Assembly (NCBI RefSeq): GCF_031599675.1
Contig: NZ_CP134223.1
Coordinates: 1,736,001 to 1,800,000 of the forward strand
DNA from: Paenibacillus pedocola
Lineage (GTDB): Bacteria > Bacillota > Bacilli > Paenibacillales > Paenibacillaceae
DNA length: 64,000 nucleotides
Reading direction: 5' to 3'
Made by a program: the position numbers and the translations under genes. This document shows, in pieces, positions 19,050 through 32,088 of this stretch (its first letter is position 1; each line of letters opens with the position of its first letter). Below the pieces are notes generated by a model. It searched no databases. It saw only the letters and a list, made by a program, of their open reading frames with translations, and was not told the origin of the DNA.

Positions 19050-21509
19050 ATGAGGCTGGAGATTAAGAGATTACTATTAGGCTTTTTATGTTTTAGTTTG
19101 GTCTTCTCTTTACTGGTATATTCAGGTGCGAATCGTTCGGAGGCCGCAGCTTCCTCTGCAGAGTCGGACAGCCAACCAGGCGTTATCAAACTTACTTATG
19201 CAGATGCCATATTAGATGGCTATGGCATCGAGAAGCGCGGAAATGTCTTTGAAGATCAGGATCGGCTTTATAATGGCGAAGGTTACATCTCATTCTTTTT
19301 CGCTGAAGATCCGTCCTCTGCAGAGCAGGCCGGAAGTGCAACTTTTACTGTAGAGGTTACAGAACCGGGATTGTACAAAATGAGTGTAGGCTACTATATT
19401 CCTGAAGGCTATGGCGGAAAAGCGACGAGCATTCAAATTAATGAGGTTGGCACTGGTGAGTTAACACTGGATGCACCTGCAGCAGGAACGGTTAGGGCTG
19501 AAAAAATGGTTAGCAAAGTGATGTTAAATGCCGGTAAGAATACCATCAAGGTCAACCGGGGCTGGGGGTATTTTGGCCTTGAATATTTGAAGCTGGAAGC
19601 GGCCAAGGCATCTCAGGCAGGGGGCATGCTGGAAGCGGAGGATGGTGTGATGAGCGGCGGCGTTTCAATAGAAACCCAAGGTGAAGGGTATTCCGGCCAA
19701 GGTTATACGGCATTCCAGCAATCAGGTTCACTTACCTTTACTTACAAGGCACCCTCGGCAGGAATGTATACCCTTCTTATAGGCTACAGTGCTCCAAACG
19801 GTGAGAAGAAAACCAGTATGATTGTGAACGGGCAAACTTCGGAAATTTCTCTGCCGGAGCAGAAAGGTTTCAGCGAAATTTCCGCCGGAAAAGCATTGCT
19901 GAAGGAAGGCGATAACACGATCGAGTTCTCAGCGAACTGGGGCTGGTACAATATTGATTATGTCAAATTGACGGCTGCCGATAAAGCGGAAGGCAATGCC
20001 GTGACGGGCAAACTAATTAACCCGGAAGCAACCTCTGAAGCCAAGTCGCTGATGAATTATTTGGCAAGCCAGTATAGCCATAAAATCATATCGGGTCAGC
20101 AAACATTGGAGGATGCCGAATGGATCGGACAGCAGACCGGCAGATTTCCGGCGATAATGTCCACGGATTTAATGGATTACTCCACTACCCGTGTCGACAA
20201 TGGCGCCACTTCAACCGAGGTCGAAAAAATGATTGATTGGTACAAACGCGGCGGTATTGTAGCTCTGTGCTGGCATTGGAATGCCCCCAAGGGGATTGGC
20301 GGGAATGAGCCCGGCAATGAATGGTGGAGGGGCTTCTACACTGAACACACAACCTTTGATGTGGAATATGCGCTCGATCATCCGGATTCTGAGGACTACA
20401 GCCTGCTTATCAGGGACATTGATAATATCGCACTCCAGCTGAAACGTCTGCAAGATGCAGGTGTTCCCGTGTTATGGCGGCCACTGCATGAGGCAGAGGG
20501 CGGATGGTTCTGGTGGGGAGCGAAGGGACCGGAGCCAGCGAAGCGGTTATGGAAGCTGATGGTTGACCGGCTAACCCATTATCACCATCTGAACAATCTG
20601 ATCTGGGTATGGAATTCCGAGAAACCGGAGTGGTATCCGGGAGACGATGTCGTGGATATTGCCAGTGTGGATACGTATAACCCGGCAGGTGATTACAACC
20701 CCAGCATTGCAAAGTATGAGGGATTAATCTCTTTGGTGAATAATAAGAAGCTAGTCGGATTGGCAGAAAACGGGCCGATTCCCGATCCGGATATGCTGCA
20801 GGCTTATGGTGCGTACTGGAGCTTCTTCAGCACTTGGACAGGCGATTTCATCAAGGATGGCACTACAAACGCTGCTGAACACTTGAAGAAAGTATATCAG
20901 AGCGACTATGTTGTCACACTCGACGAACTTCCGGCTAACCTGTATACCTTTACGGAATTTTCCGATCTCAGCGGCCATTGGGCTAAGGGGGATATTGAAT
21001 TATTGGCGGATAAATTGCTGGTCAAGGGTGATGGCGGCCGGCAGTTCGCCCCCGGCCGTTTAACGACACGTGCTGAATTTACAGTGATTATTACCAGAGC
21101 ACTGGGCCTAAGCGCTTCAAGTACACCCGTCCAATTTACAGATGTTGCGAAAACAAAGTGGTATGCGGAGCCGATTAGTGCCGCTGCTCAAGCTGATTTG
21201 ATTACAGGTTATTCGGACGGTACCTTCCAGCCGGACACACAGATTACGCGAGAGCAAATGGCAGTTCTGATCGTTCGTGCTGCGGCACTTGCTGGTCAGA
21301 AACCGGCAGCGGTAAAGAATGTTCTGGATCAGTTCGCGGACGCTTCATCTATTAGTACCTGGGCGATAGACAGTGTCAATGCAGCGGTTGCTTCAGGACT
21401 TATGAAGGGATTAACCCGCGACCATTTTGCGGCAAAGGATTCAGGAGATCGCGCACAGGCTGCGGTCATGGTAAAGCGTTTGATGGTGTATACGAATTTA
21501 ATAGATTAA
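19050..21509 (+). CDS. Cell-surface GH26 endo-beta-mannanase with two CBMs and SLH domains
   Basis: An 819-residue exported enzyme. After a signal peptide (about 1-33) come two carbohydrate-binding modules resembling CBM35/CBM6 (about 42-186 and 193-308). The GH26 barrel (about 318-625) carries the acid/base Glu481 in RPLHEAEG and the nucleophile Glu573 in LAENGP. Three SLH repeats (about 635-819) anchor it to the wall. GH26 enzymes of this type cut beta-1,4-mannan or galactomannan. AAGGAGG before ATG 19050 rules out the upstream in-frame start at 19002. A cre candidate at 18987-19000 implies catabolite control, and the upstream ABC/YesMN genes imply substrate induction. Confidence 0.92.
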   Translation: MRLEIKRLLLGFLCFSLVFSLLVYSGANRSEAAASSAESDSQPGVIKLTYADAILDGYGIEKRGNVFEDQDRLYNGEGYISFFFAEDPSSAEQAGSATFTVEVTEPGLYKMSVGYYIPEGYGGKATSIQINEVGTGELTLDAPAAGTVRAEKMVSKVMLNAGKNTIKVNRGWGYFGLEYLKLEAAKASQAGGMLEAEDGVMSGGVSIETQGEGYSGQGYTAFQQSGSLTFTYKAPSAGMYTLLIGYSAPNGEKKTSMIVNGQTSEISLPEQKGFSEISAGKALLKEGDNTIEFSANWGWYNIDYVKLTAADKAEGNAVTGKLINPEATSEAKSLMNYLASQYSHKIISGQQTLEDAEWIGQQTGRFPAIMSTDLMDYSTTRVDNGATSTEVEKMIDWYKRGGIVALCWHWNAPKGIGGNEPGNEWWRGFYTEHTTFDVEYALDHPDSEDYSLLIRDIDNIALQLKRLQDAGVPVLWRPLHEAEGGWFWWGAKGPEPAKRLWKLMVDRLTHYHHLNNLIWVWNSEKPEWYPGDDVVDIASVDTYNPAGDYNPSIAKYEGLISLVNNKKLVGLAENGPIPDPDMLQAYGAYWSFFSTWTGDFIKDGTTNAAEHLKKVYQSDYVVTLDELPANLYTFTEFSDLSGHWAKGDIELLADKLLVKGDGGRQFAPGRLTTRAEFTVIITRALGLSASSTPVQFTDVAKTKWYAEPISAAAQADLITGYSDGTFQPDTQITREQMAVLIVRAAALAGQKPAAVKNVLDQFADASSISTWAIDSVNAAVASGLMKGLTRDHFAAKDSGDRAQAAVMVKRLMVYTNLID

Positions 21510-21553
21510 TCTTACGATAAGAACATATCAATTTATTGGTTTAAATTCTATTT

Positions 21554-21605
21554 AAGAGATCTGGTCTTTCTCTAAATAAGGGAGGGAAGACCGGATCTCT
21601 TTTAT
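21554..21605 (+). terminator. Rho-independent terminator
   Basis: A long stem with left arm AAGAGATCTGGTCTT and right arm AAGACCGGATCTCTTTT closes the mannanase transcript. Confidence 0.8.
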
Positions 21606-21736
21606 GATTATGGAAAACAAGCTGTGACTTCGGTGACTCCTAGTATAAAGAATCGCCAATTAAACTTCTTGCTAAAGCATACAAAATATTAAAATTGTTA
21701 CGTTCTCAATGATTCCGAATTTTTGATATATTAAGT

Positions 21737-21750
21737 TGTAAGGGCTTACA
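21737..21750 (+). promoter_or_regulatory. cre-like palindrome before the galactanase
   Basis: TGTAAGGGCTTACA is palindromic except for its central GG and resembles the cre consensus, which has CG at the centre. It overlaps the expected transcription or ribosome-binding region, a position that would allow repression. Confidence 0.45.
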
Positions 21751-21762
21751 TAGAAAGGGTGA

Positions 21763-25716
<3,954 letters not shown>

Positions 25717-25797
25717 GGAAGAGGTAAAAGGTATAATTGTACAAGATGCCTTATTTTATAAGTAAGTTATAGTTATATCTAAGAAACCTTTTCAACG

Positions 25798-25838
25798 GAG
25801 ACTTGTCAGGCTTTTAAGCCGGCAGGTCTCTTTCTTTT
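25798..25838 (+). terminator. Rho-independent terminator
   Basis: GGAGACTTG pairs with CAGGTCTC across an AGGC/GCC inner stem, followed by TTTCTTTT. It separates the galactanase from the two-component genes. Confidence 0.75.
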
Positions 25839-25983
25839 GCCTGAAGTGCATAAATTATTATTTCATTATTTTTTCATTTTTTATAGCTATAATGTGTCTT
25901 AAGGATATTAAAGGCGGACTTCAATTATGGCAGAGCCAAGCGCCACATGAACTAACATTTTTGGAACAAGAAAGCAGGCCATC

Positions 25984-26679
25984 ATGCACATCTTATTAGT
26001 AGAAGACGACGCTAAGCTTGGCTATATGATTCAGTATAAGCTCACATCTGCAGGACATCGGACGGAATGGGCCCGTACTTCAGAAGAGGCGGAACTGTTT
26101 TTTTCCACTACGGAATTTGATCTGTATATTCTGGACTGGATGCTTCCCGGTAAAACAGGGCTGGAGCTATGCCGGCAGCAGCGGGGGCTGAATGACAATA
26201 CGGCCATTCTGATGCTGACTGCACGCGGCGAGATTGAGGATCGCGTCAGCGGGCTACTCACAGGGGCAGACGATTATATGATCAAGCCTTTTGCTTTCGA
26301 AGAATTATTAGCCCGGATTACTTCCCTGGACCGCAGAAAGCAAACACGGGGATATACCCTAAAGTATGCGGTCAGCGGCCTTCGGCTCAATCCGGACACA
26401 CAGGAGGCAGAACGTGAGGGAGTCCCTTTGACACTGACCAAACGTGAGTTCCAGCTGCTGGAGTTTTTTGCCCGTCATCCGAATGTCGTGCTCTCCAGAG
26501 AGCGTATTCTCAATTCTGTGTGGGGCAGTGAAGCTAATGTGACTCTGAATGCTGTCGATGCCGTCATCAAGCTGCTGCGAAAAAAAGTCGATGATCCCTT
26601 CTCTGTGAAACTCATCAGAAGTGTACACGGAAGAGGTTACCGTTTAGCAGATAACGGAGCTGACCATGATGATACCTAA
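25984..26679 (+). CDS. OmpR-family response regulator
   Basis: A 231-residue DNA-binding response regulator. The receiver domain has Asp8/Asp9, phospho-acceptor Asp51 (ILDWML) and Lys in MIKPF. A winged-helix OmpR/PhoB effector domain follows (about 130-225; VLSRERILNSVWG). It overlaps the downstream kinase gene by 14 bases, showing a coupled pair. A promoter-like TATAAT lies about 100 bases upstream. Signal and targets are unknown. Confidence 0.9.
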   Translation: MHILLVEDDAKLGYMIQYKLTSAGHRTEWARTSEEAELFFSTTEFDLYILDWMLPGKTGLELCRQQRGLNDNTAILMLTARGEIEDRVSGLLTGADDYMIKPFAFEELLARITSLDRRKQTRGYTLKYAVSGLRLNPDTQEAEREGVPLTLTKREFQLLEFFARHPNVVLSRERILNSVWGSEANVTLNAVDAVIKLLRKKVDDPFSVKLIRSVHGRGYRLADNGADHDDT

Positions 26680-27979
26680 TACCCGCAGGCAATTAACCAT
26701 CTTTTACAGCACGATGATTGGATTAATTCTGCTCATCATGGCGGGTTCCTTTTACTGGGTACTAACGGATGTGATGCACAGGGATGAAAGGCATAATCTG
26801 GAGTCTGCCGGGCAAAAAGCTTTGGATGAGTGGTTAAGTAAACCGGTGCAGGCGCAGGATGCGGAGGAGATTCGTGAACAGCGGCAGGCAGGCACTCGCA
26901 GAATGGAATGGGAGTATCTGCAAAGCGACCAGTTTGCTGTCATAACTGATCCATCATGGACGATCTTCGTTCATTCGCCAGAGAGAAATAACCTGCTGCT
27001 CCAGCCTTCCTTCCAACAGCAGCTGGATGCCCAAGGGAGTAAAAGCTACGTTCATTTAAGCAATTCTCCGGGTAAGAACCAGGCAGATTATGCAATACTG
27101 CGACTAATGACAGGTGATGAAGCACACCCTGTTCTGTTGATCGGGGAAGAGGTGAGTAAGCAGGAACATCTATTAAAAGAGATGAGGCTCCTCCTTATCG
27201 GGATTACCCTTCTCCTCCTGGCGGTGACCACCATCATAGGTTATATACTGGCCGGCCGGGCTATACTCCCCCTCAACCTTGCGTTTATCCGGCAGCAAAA
27301 ATTTACCGCTTACGCCTCTCATGAGCTAAGGACACCTCTAAGCGTGCTTCAGCTGTCGGTGGACATTCTGGAGGAGGAACAGCACAAGCTATCGCCTGTC
27401 CATCGGACGGTGCTTCAGGATATGAAAGAAGAAATAGAGCGTATGACACGTTTAACCGGGCAATTGCTTACACTCGCCAGAAATGATTCCCCTCTACAGC
27501 ACATGAGGCGGGAGGTATTCGACCTGCAGGACAGACTTTCTTTTGCAGCCGCAAGAATGCAGCTAATGGCTCTGGAGAAAAATGTGAAGCTAGAGCTGAA
27601 CACAGGCAAAACGGAAGAGGGCTTTACCTGTATAGGCGACAGCGAACAGATAGACCAAGTGCTGTATATTCTTTTGGATAATGCCATTAAATACTCTGCG
27701 GAGGGGGGCACGGTGACACTGGGAATTACCCGGAATGATAACGGCACTGTGAATGTAATTATTCAGGATACGGGCTGCGGGATTTCCGAGGAGGATCTAC
27801 CCCATTTGTTCGAACGGTTCTATCGGGTAGATCAGGCCCGTACAAGGGAACACGGCGGCACCGGATTGGGGCTGGCTATCGCCTATGAGATCGTCAGCAG
27901 GCACGATGGCCGGATCGTCGTCACCAGCACTCTCCATCAGGGAAGCACCTTTACGGTCATCCTTCCTGAAACTAAATGA
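26666..27979 (+). CDS. Sensor histidine kinase, partner of the OmpR-type regulator
   Basis: A 437-residue membrane kinase with TM1 (about 10-33), an extracytoplasmic domain of about 135 residues, TM2 (about 174-196), then HisKA with His219 (ASHELRTPLS) and HATPase with N-box (LDNAIKYS), G1 (DTGCGI) and G2 (GGTGLGLAI). It overlaps the response regulator by 14 bases. The general layout resembles envelope-sensing kinases; the stimulus is not known. Confidence 0.9.
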   Translation: MMIPNTRRQLTIFYSTMIGLILLIMAGSFYWVLTDVMHRDERHNLESAGQKALDEWLSKPVQAQDAEEIREQRQAGTRRMEWEYLQSDQFAVITDPSWTIFVHSPERNNLLLQPSFQQQLDAQGSKSYVHLSNSPGKNQADYAILRLMTGDEAHPVLLIGEEVSKQEHLLKEMRLLLIGITLLLLAVTTIIGYILAGRAILPLNLAFIRQQKFTAYASHELRTPLSVLQLSVDILEEEQHKLSPVHRTVLQDMKEEIERMTRLTGQLLTLARNDSPLQHMRREVFDLQDRLSFAAARMQLMALEKNVKLELNTGKTEEGFTCIGDSEQIDQVLYILLDNAIKYSAEGGTVTLGITRNDNGTVNVIIQDTGCGISEEDLPHLFERFYRVDQARTREHGGTGLGLAIAYEIVSRHDGRIVVTSTLHQGSTFTVILPETK

Positions 27980-28068
27980 ACCTATAGGCAACCAGTCAAG
28001 TAGAAACAGCTGTGCTGCCCATAAAAAGGCGGTATCTGTTTCAGCGGGAAAAATAAGGAGGTTTTACG

Positions 28069-28545
28069 ATGTTTACTGAAGTCTTTAATCATATTCATCC
28101 TATTATTGTACATTTCCCTATTGCTCTGATCATCATCGGATTCGGGTATGATTTGGTGCTGGCCTTAAAAAAACGCTCTTTGAATCCTGTCGGCGGGTTA
28201 TGGATGTGGCTGCTTGCTGCAGTTGGAGCCTGGGTCGCTATTGCAACCGGGCCGGATGATGATGCCCGCGGTGTGACTTCATTCTTAGAGCCTCATGAGC
28301 TGCTCGCCACCTTAACCGCTTGGGTCGTTACTTTGATCGTTGTATGGAGATTACTGATGTACTTGAAAGGGAAACGCGAATTTGTAAAAGCTCCGCTGGT
28401 GCTATACCTGGTCATTTCACTTGCTTCCTGCGGCCTTGTGCTGGGAACCGGTTATTACGGCGGTAAAATGGTGTATACGGATGGCGTAGGCGTATCGGCC
28501 AATGGCACTCTGGTCAATCCCCCTGTGCTAGGGAATCACAAGTAA
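28069..28545 (+). CDS. DUF2231 four-helix membrane protein
   Basis: A 158-residue membrane protein of the DUF2231 family. The N-terminal HPIIVHFPIAL motif and four hydrophobic segments are typical, with the HE motif (EPHELLATL) between helices two and three. Some relatives occur near cytochrome genes; function is unknown. AAGGAGG precedes the ATG. It is 89 bases downstream of the histidine kinase and may share its transcript. Confidence 0.8.
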   Translation: MFTEVFNHIHPIIVHFPIALIIIGFGYDLVLALKKRSLNPVGGLWMWLLAAVGAWVAIATGPDDDARGVTSFLEPHELLATLTAWVVTLIVVWRLLMYLKGKREFVKAPLVLYLVISLASCGLVLGTGYYGGKMVYTDGVGVSANGTLVNPPVLGNHK

Positions 28546-28566
28546 TCAAATACCACATGAAAAAAA

Positions 28567-28593
28567 GGAGATCCGCTCTTGCAGCGGATCTCC
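28567..28593 (+). terminator. Hairpin terminator
   Basis: GGAGATCCGCT (28567-28577) pairs perfectly with AGCGGATCTCC (28583-28593) after an A run. The following T tract is broken, so termination may be moderate. Confidence 0.6.
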
Positions 28594-28622
28594 TTCGATG
28601 TTTCACGGATAGGTTTTTAATC

Positions 28623-28757
28623 TTAGATTTGGTTCTGGGATAGCGAAGCCGAATCTCTGGCCACGTCTCTTACTTCCCCTATGGACATGTTTACGTTCCC
28701 TGCACCGCCGGACAGCTTCTGTAAGGCCCCGGATATGTCCTCAACTTCAATCCCTCA
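28623..28757 (-). pseudogene. Remnant of a methyl-accepting chemotaxis protein C-terminus
   Basis: On the minus strand an open stretch of 43 codons without a start encodes ISGALQKLSGGAGNVN, then SIGEVRDVARDSASLSQNQ and a stop. The heptad-like pattern and wording resemble the last coiled-coil segment of chemotaxis receptors. No start, no upstream coding continuation and no membrane part exist, so this is probably a decayed fragment. The similarity is judged by eye and is uncertain. Confidence 0.35.
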
Positions 28758-28814
28758 TGGGAATTGAAGCCCTTAAATGCTGGTTAAGCTATGGATTACG
28801 ATATGGACAGCAGC

Positions 28815-29639
28815 CTATTCATCGCTGTCGATTTCCCGGTTTCCAAGTGTTTGTACCGGACGGTTGTCATGCGGGAATATTGCTGCAAATTTGCTGATTT
28901 GCTCGCCGGACCATTGAACCGGATTCTCCAAGACGATCCACTGTACCCCTTCGGTACAAGGCGGCGTGGTGAGCGATCCCTGGTAGCGGAACGAATGAAG
29001 ATCTGCTGGCAGCAGCCCATTCAGATTGAAGTTACCCTCAACCGGAGTTTCTTCTTCACTCTCTTCGGCCGGAAGCAGGGACCATAGCTGGTTCAGGCCG
29101 GTATTTTCGCTGCCGCTATGAATCAGAACACTCAGCACCGCAAGCGATCCGTCCTCGCTCTTATGTACCAGATGCAGCTCCATTTCAGCATGTTTGCCGT
29201 CCACCTCATGCTCACTGGGCAGGTGGAAATGGAACTGCTGCAATGTATAGGTCTTTCCTTCAATCACAAGCCGGTTATCCTGATTCTTAAGGTTCACCTG
29301 GATCGTATGGCCGTTGTTAATGATAGTAACGGGGGAAGGCGAATACTCCACCTTGATCGGGGAGAGGCTCTCGTCGTCCTTTACTTGGTCATGAAGGATA
29401 TTAACCGGCGATTGAGCGGTACCGGTACTGCAGGTTGTGAACAGCTGATCCAGCTCAGCCCAGTGCTCCGGAGAGGTATCACCTTCATAAGACCAGTGCG
29501 CCTGATGCGTTGCGGCAGTGGCGGAGGGTTCGTTTATTCCTGCTTCCTCCTTGTCAGGTGCGTTGTTTCCGCATCCGGCCATCATAGACATGACCATGGC
29601 GGGGAACAGGATTCGCGGTATCCATTTGTTGATGCGCAT
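28815..29639 (-). CDS. Alpha-class carbonic anhydrase, lipoprotein
   Basis: A 274-residue secreted enzyme interconverting CO2 and bicarbonate. The signal peptide ends in MMAGC with Cys23 as lipid attachment site. The alpha-CA fold is shown by WSYEGDTSPEHW, AQSPVNI, the zinc ligands in FHFHLPSEHEVDG and MELHLVHK, and the late motif SLTTPPCTEGVQW. AGAAGG upstream of ATG 29639 supports this start over an in-frame ATG at 29672. It is monocistronic and converges on the DUF2231 side. Confidence 0.92.
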   Translation of the reverse strand: MRINKWIPRILFPAMVMSMMAGCGNNAPDKEEAGINEPSATAATHQAHWSYEGDTSPEHWAELDQLFTTCSTGTAQSPVNILHDQVKDDESLSPIKVEYSPSPVTIINNGHTIQVNLKNQDNRLVIEGKTYTLQQFHFHLPSEHEVDGKHAEMELHLVHKSEDGSLAVLSVLIHSGSENTGLNQLWSLLPAEESEEETPVEGNFNLNGLLPADLHSFRYQGSLTTPPCTEGVQWIVLENPVQWSGEQISKFAAIFPHDNRPVQTLGNREIDSDE

Positions 29640-29859
29640 ATAGCAGCCTTCTTTCTTTTTCGTATGGAACATTGTTATTTATATTGTAAATAATGGATGT
29701 TTGAGCAACAAGTGAAAAAAGACTCAAGCCTTCTTTGGTTCAAATTATCCAGATATCCTAGACCTTTCCCTTAGTTAATCAGCGAGTCCAAGAGCTTCCC
29801 GTGCTCATTGAATATAAATATGACAGGAACTTCTGACCCATGCGATGAGGGGGTTGCTT

Positions 29860-30693
29860 ATGAATAAGCGGGCAGGAATAGTGAAGAAGCGGAGTCTTTC
29901 ATCCGGAGCTGAGCGGGGACGCAGCTTGCAGCGGAAGGTGAAGGCCCAGAGCATTAATTTTGCAGTCATCGGAGACAGCCATGTAGGATACGGGAACAGC
30001 TCAGTTATTTTTAGAAATCTTTTGCCCAAAGCGGTGAGCAGCGGAAATAAGCGGTTTGTGATTTTTGGCGGGGATAACGCGCAGGCAGGGGCTAATCATG
30101 GAAGTAATGCCGATGCTTTCTACAAGGATTTCAAGGATACGGTTACGAGCACGCTCGGGAGCATTCCTTACAAAGCCTCAATCGGGAATTGGGAGGCAAG
30201 CACCCGGTCCTTATTTACTCAATATTTAGGAGCTGCAGCCGGGCAGATGAATTTTCCGGGTACACAGGGCAAGGTGAGGTATGTATGGCTTGATTGTGCA
30301 CTCGGGAGATTCACCCCGGAAAGTCTAAAGCTGCTGAGAAATTTAGATGACCGGTATTATTACATTATTGATTTTCATTGGCCTTTAAAGGTAAGCGGGA
30401 TTACGGTTGATCCCAGCCATGTGCTCAGCGGGACAGAGACGGGGAAGTTTTTTGCAGCGATTCCGGCGAAGGTAAGAGATCGGGTGCTGGCTATCTTCAC
30501 ACATCACGGGCATAAGTTTTACCGGAAGCTGACCAATATTTATCCCGGTTTCTCTAAGACCAAATTCTTTGTGTGCGGGTGTTCCGGAGATTACAAATGC
30601 AAGCCTAGTGGTGATCGCGGATACTACAATGCGACATTAACCCTCAACGGGACAGCAGCCACGGTTGATGCTTACCGAATATCGGTGATGTAG
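29860..30693 (+). CDS. Calcineurin-like metallophosphoesterase
   Basis: A 277-residue protein with the metallophosphoesterase motif series: GDSH (near 42), FGGDN (near 72), GNWE in place of the usual GNHE (near 110), an isolated DFHWP histidine, and HHGH (near 213). The start is basic without a clear signal peptide. GAGGGGG six bases before ATG 29860 supports that start rather than 29845. The His-to-Trp change in GNHE removes a residue that normally contacts substrate phosphate, so activity may differ. Substrate unknown. Confidence 0.75.
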   Translation: MNKRAGIVKKRSLSSGAERGRSLQRKVKAQSINFAVIGDSHVGYGNSSVIFRNLLPKAVSSGNKRFVIFGGDNAQAGANHGSNADAFYKDFKDTVTSTLGSIPYKASIGNWEASTRSLFTQYLGAAAGQMNFPGTQGKVRYVWLDCALGRFTPESLKLLRNLDDRYYYIIDFHWPLKVSGITVDPSHVLSGTETGKFFAAIPAKVRDRVLAIFTHHGHKFYRKLTNIYPGFSKTKFFVCGCSGDYKCKPSGDRGYYNATLTLNGTAATVDAYRISVM

Positions 30694-30722
30694 CGGAATA
30701 AGAACGGCTATAATCTATAAAT

Positions 30723-30750
30723 ACAAGCCGAGCAGTGATGCGCGGCTTGT
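30723..30750. terminator. Hairpin between convergent genes
   Basis: ACAAGCCG (30723-30730) pairs with CGGCTTGT (30743-30750) between the phosphoesterase gene and the minus-strand ABC operon. The T tracts are poor on both sides. Confidence 0.5.
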
Positions 30751-30782
30751 GTCTTCATATATAACAAAATAATAAACAGCGT

Positions 30783-32048
30783 CTACTGCACACTGAGATT
30801 ATCCCAGTTGATCTGGAACTCCTTCAGCATGCCTTCTTTGGTCAGCTTGCCGCCGAGGTAGCCCTGAATGCTGCTGGATAATTCCTGCGGCATTCCGTTC
30901 GGCAGGCGCGACCAGTTCCAGGTCAGAGCCTGATCTTTATCGGTATATTCCAATACTTCGGCACCCAGTTCCCCGAGCTCTTCTTCGGTACCCTCAATGC
31001 TGTTGAGGGCAGGGATGAACTGGAACTCCTTGGTGATGTATCTTTTGCCTGTCTCTGAGGTGACGAGCCAATCCAGGAAGACCTTAGCCTCCTCTTTAAC
31101 AGGTGAGTTCTTATTGACGACCCAGTTGCTGGGCACCCCTACATACAGCTTATCGTTGTCTTCCGCTGTGTCATCAATCGGCATCGGCAGGATGCCCAGA
31201 TTCAGGTTAGGGTTGATGCCGTCGATTTGCCCCTGGGTCCAGTTGCCCTGCTGCATCATCGCCGCTTCTCCGCTCGCAACCATGGTGACCTGGGTATTGT
31301 AATCGGTCGAGAGCGGATTTTTGTTGCCATATTCGACCGTAAGATCAAGCAGGTCCATCCACTTGGAGAATATCGGATCCCCGTTGAACGTCTTGGAGCC
31401 GTCTGTCAGTCCCGTAATGAACGCTTCCGGGTCGGGCTGCTGGGCGAATGCTACATTGACGTTATGATTGCCAAGCACGAACCATTCCTGATAGCCGTTG
31501 GCAAAAGGCGTGATCCCCGCAGCCTGCAGCTTCTCCGCCGCCTCACGCAGAGCGGTAAGGGTCAGCGGCTTCTCCATGATGCCGGCCTGCTTGAAAAGAT
31601 CCTTATTATAGATGAAGCCGTAGCCTTCCAGATTCATCGGCATACCGTAGAGCTTGCCGTCTACAGTCATCTGTTCTGCCGCAAGCGGCTTAACATCCTT
31701 GGCCCAGGCCTCGCCGCTCAGGTCCTCCAGATATTCCAGCCACATATCACGTTCATTGTTGCCGCCGATGGTGAAGATATCCGGCTCGTCCCCGGACGAG
31801 AACTTAGCGCGCAGGGAAGCCCCGTAATCGCTGCCGCCCCCGACGCTTTGAATCTCCAGCCGGATGTCCGGGTGCTCCTGCTCGAATTCGGTTTTAAGTG
31901 AAGCCAGCGCTTCTGATATTTCCACCTTGAACTGGTAGATATGCACGGTTTTGATCCCGTCCGCATGGTCACTGCTCCGTCCGCAGCCGGTCGTCAGCCC
32001 GGCCAGCAGCAGCGAGCATGCGAGGAGAAGTCCATGTTTTTTGCTCAT
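30783..32048 (-). CDS. Extracellular sugar-binding lipoprotein (UgpB/MalE class)
   Basis: A 421-residue ABC solute-binding protein of family 1. The lipobox is LTTGC with Cys22. The mature part has the family layout with the GYGFIYNKDLFKQAGI and GEAAMMQQGNW motifs. GAGAGGATG upstream of ATG 32048 supports this start; a frame extending to 32123 would overlap the upstream permease. It is the third gene of a minus-strand operon with two permeases. The sugar is unknown. Confidence 0.9.
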   Translation of the reverse strand: MSKKHGLLLACSLLLAGLTTGCGRSSDHADGIKTVHIYQFKVEISEALASLKTEFEQEHPDIRLEIQSVGGGSDYGASLRAKFSSGDEPDIFTIGGNNERDMWLEYLEDLSGEAWAKDVKPLAAEQMTVDGKLYGMPMNLEGYGFIYNKDLFKQAGIMEKPLTLTALREAAEKLQAAGITPFANGYQEWFVLGNHNVNVAFAQQPDPEAFITGLTDGSKTFNGDPIFSKWMDLLDLTVEYGNKNPLSTDYNTQVTMVASGEAAMMQQGNWTQGQIDGINPNLNLGILPMPIDDTAEDNDKLYVGVPSNWVVNKNSPVKEEAKVFLDWLVTSETGKRYITKEFQFIPALNSIEGTEEELGELGAEVLEYTDKDQALTWNWSRLPNGMPQELSSSIQGYLGGKLTKEGMLKEFQINWDNLSVQ

Positions 32049-32088
32049 ACTAGATTCATCCTCTCTGCCTGAAAAGTCGCAGGTATCG

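Noticed and set aside
31227-31901. Open frame of 224 codons on the plus strand within the binding-protein gene
   Set aside because: It lies opposite a clear lipoprotein gene and has no family features.
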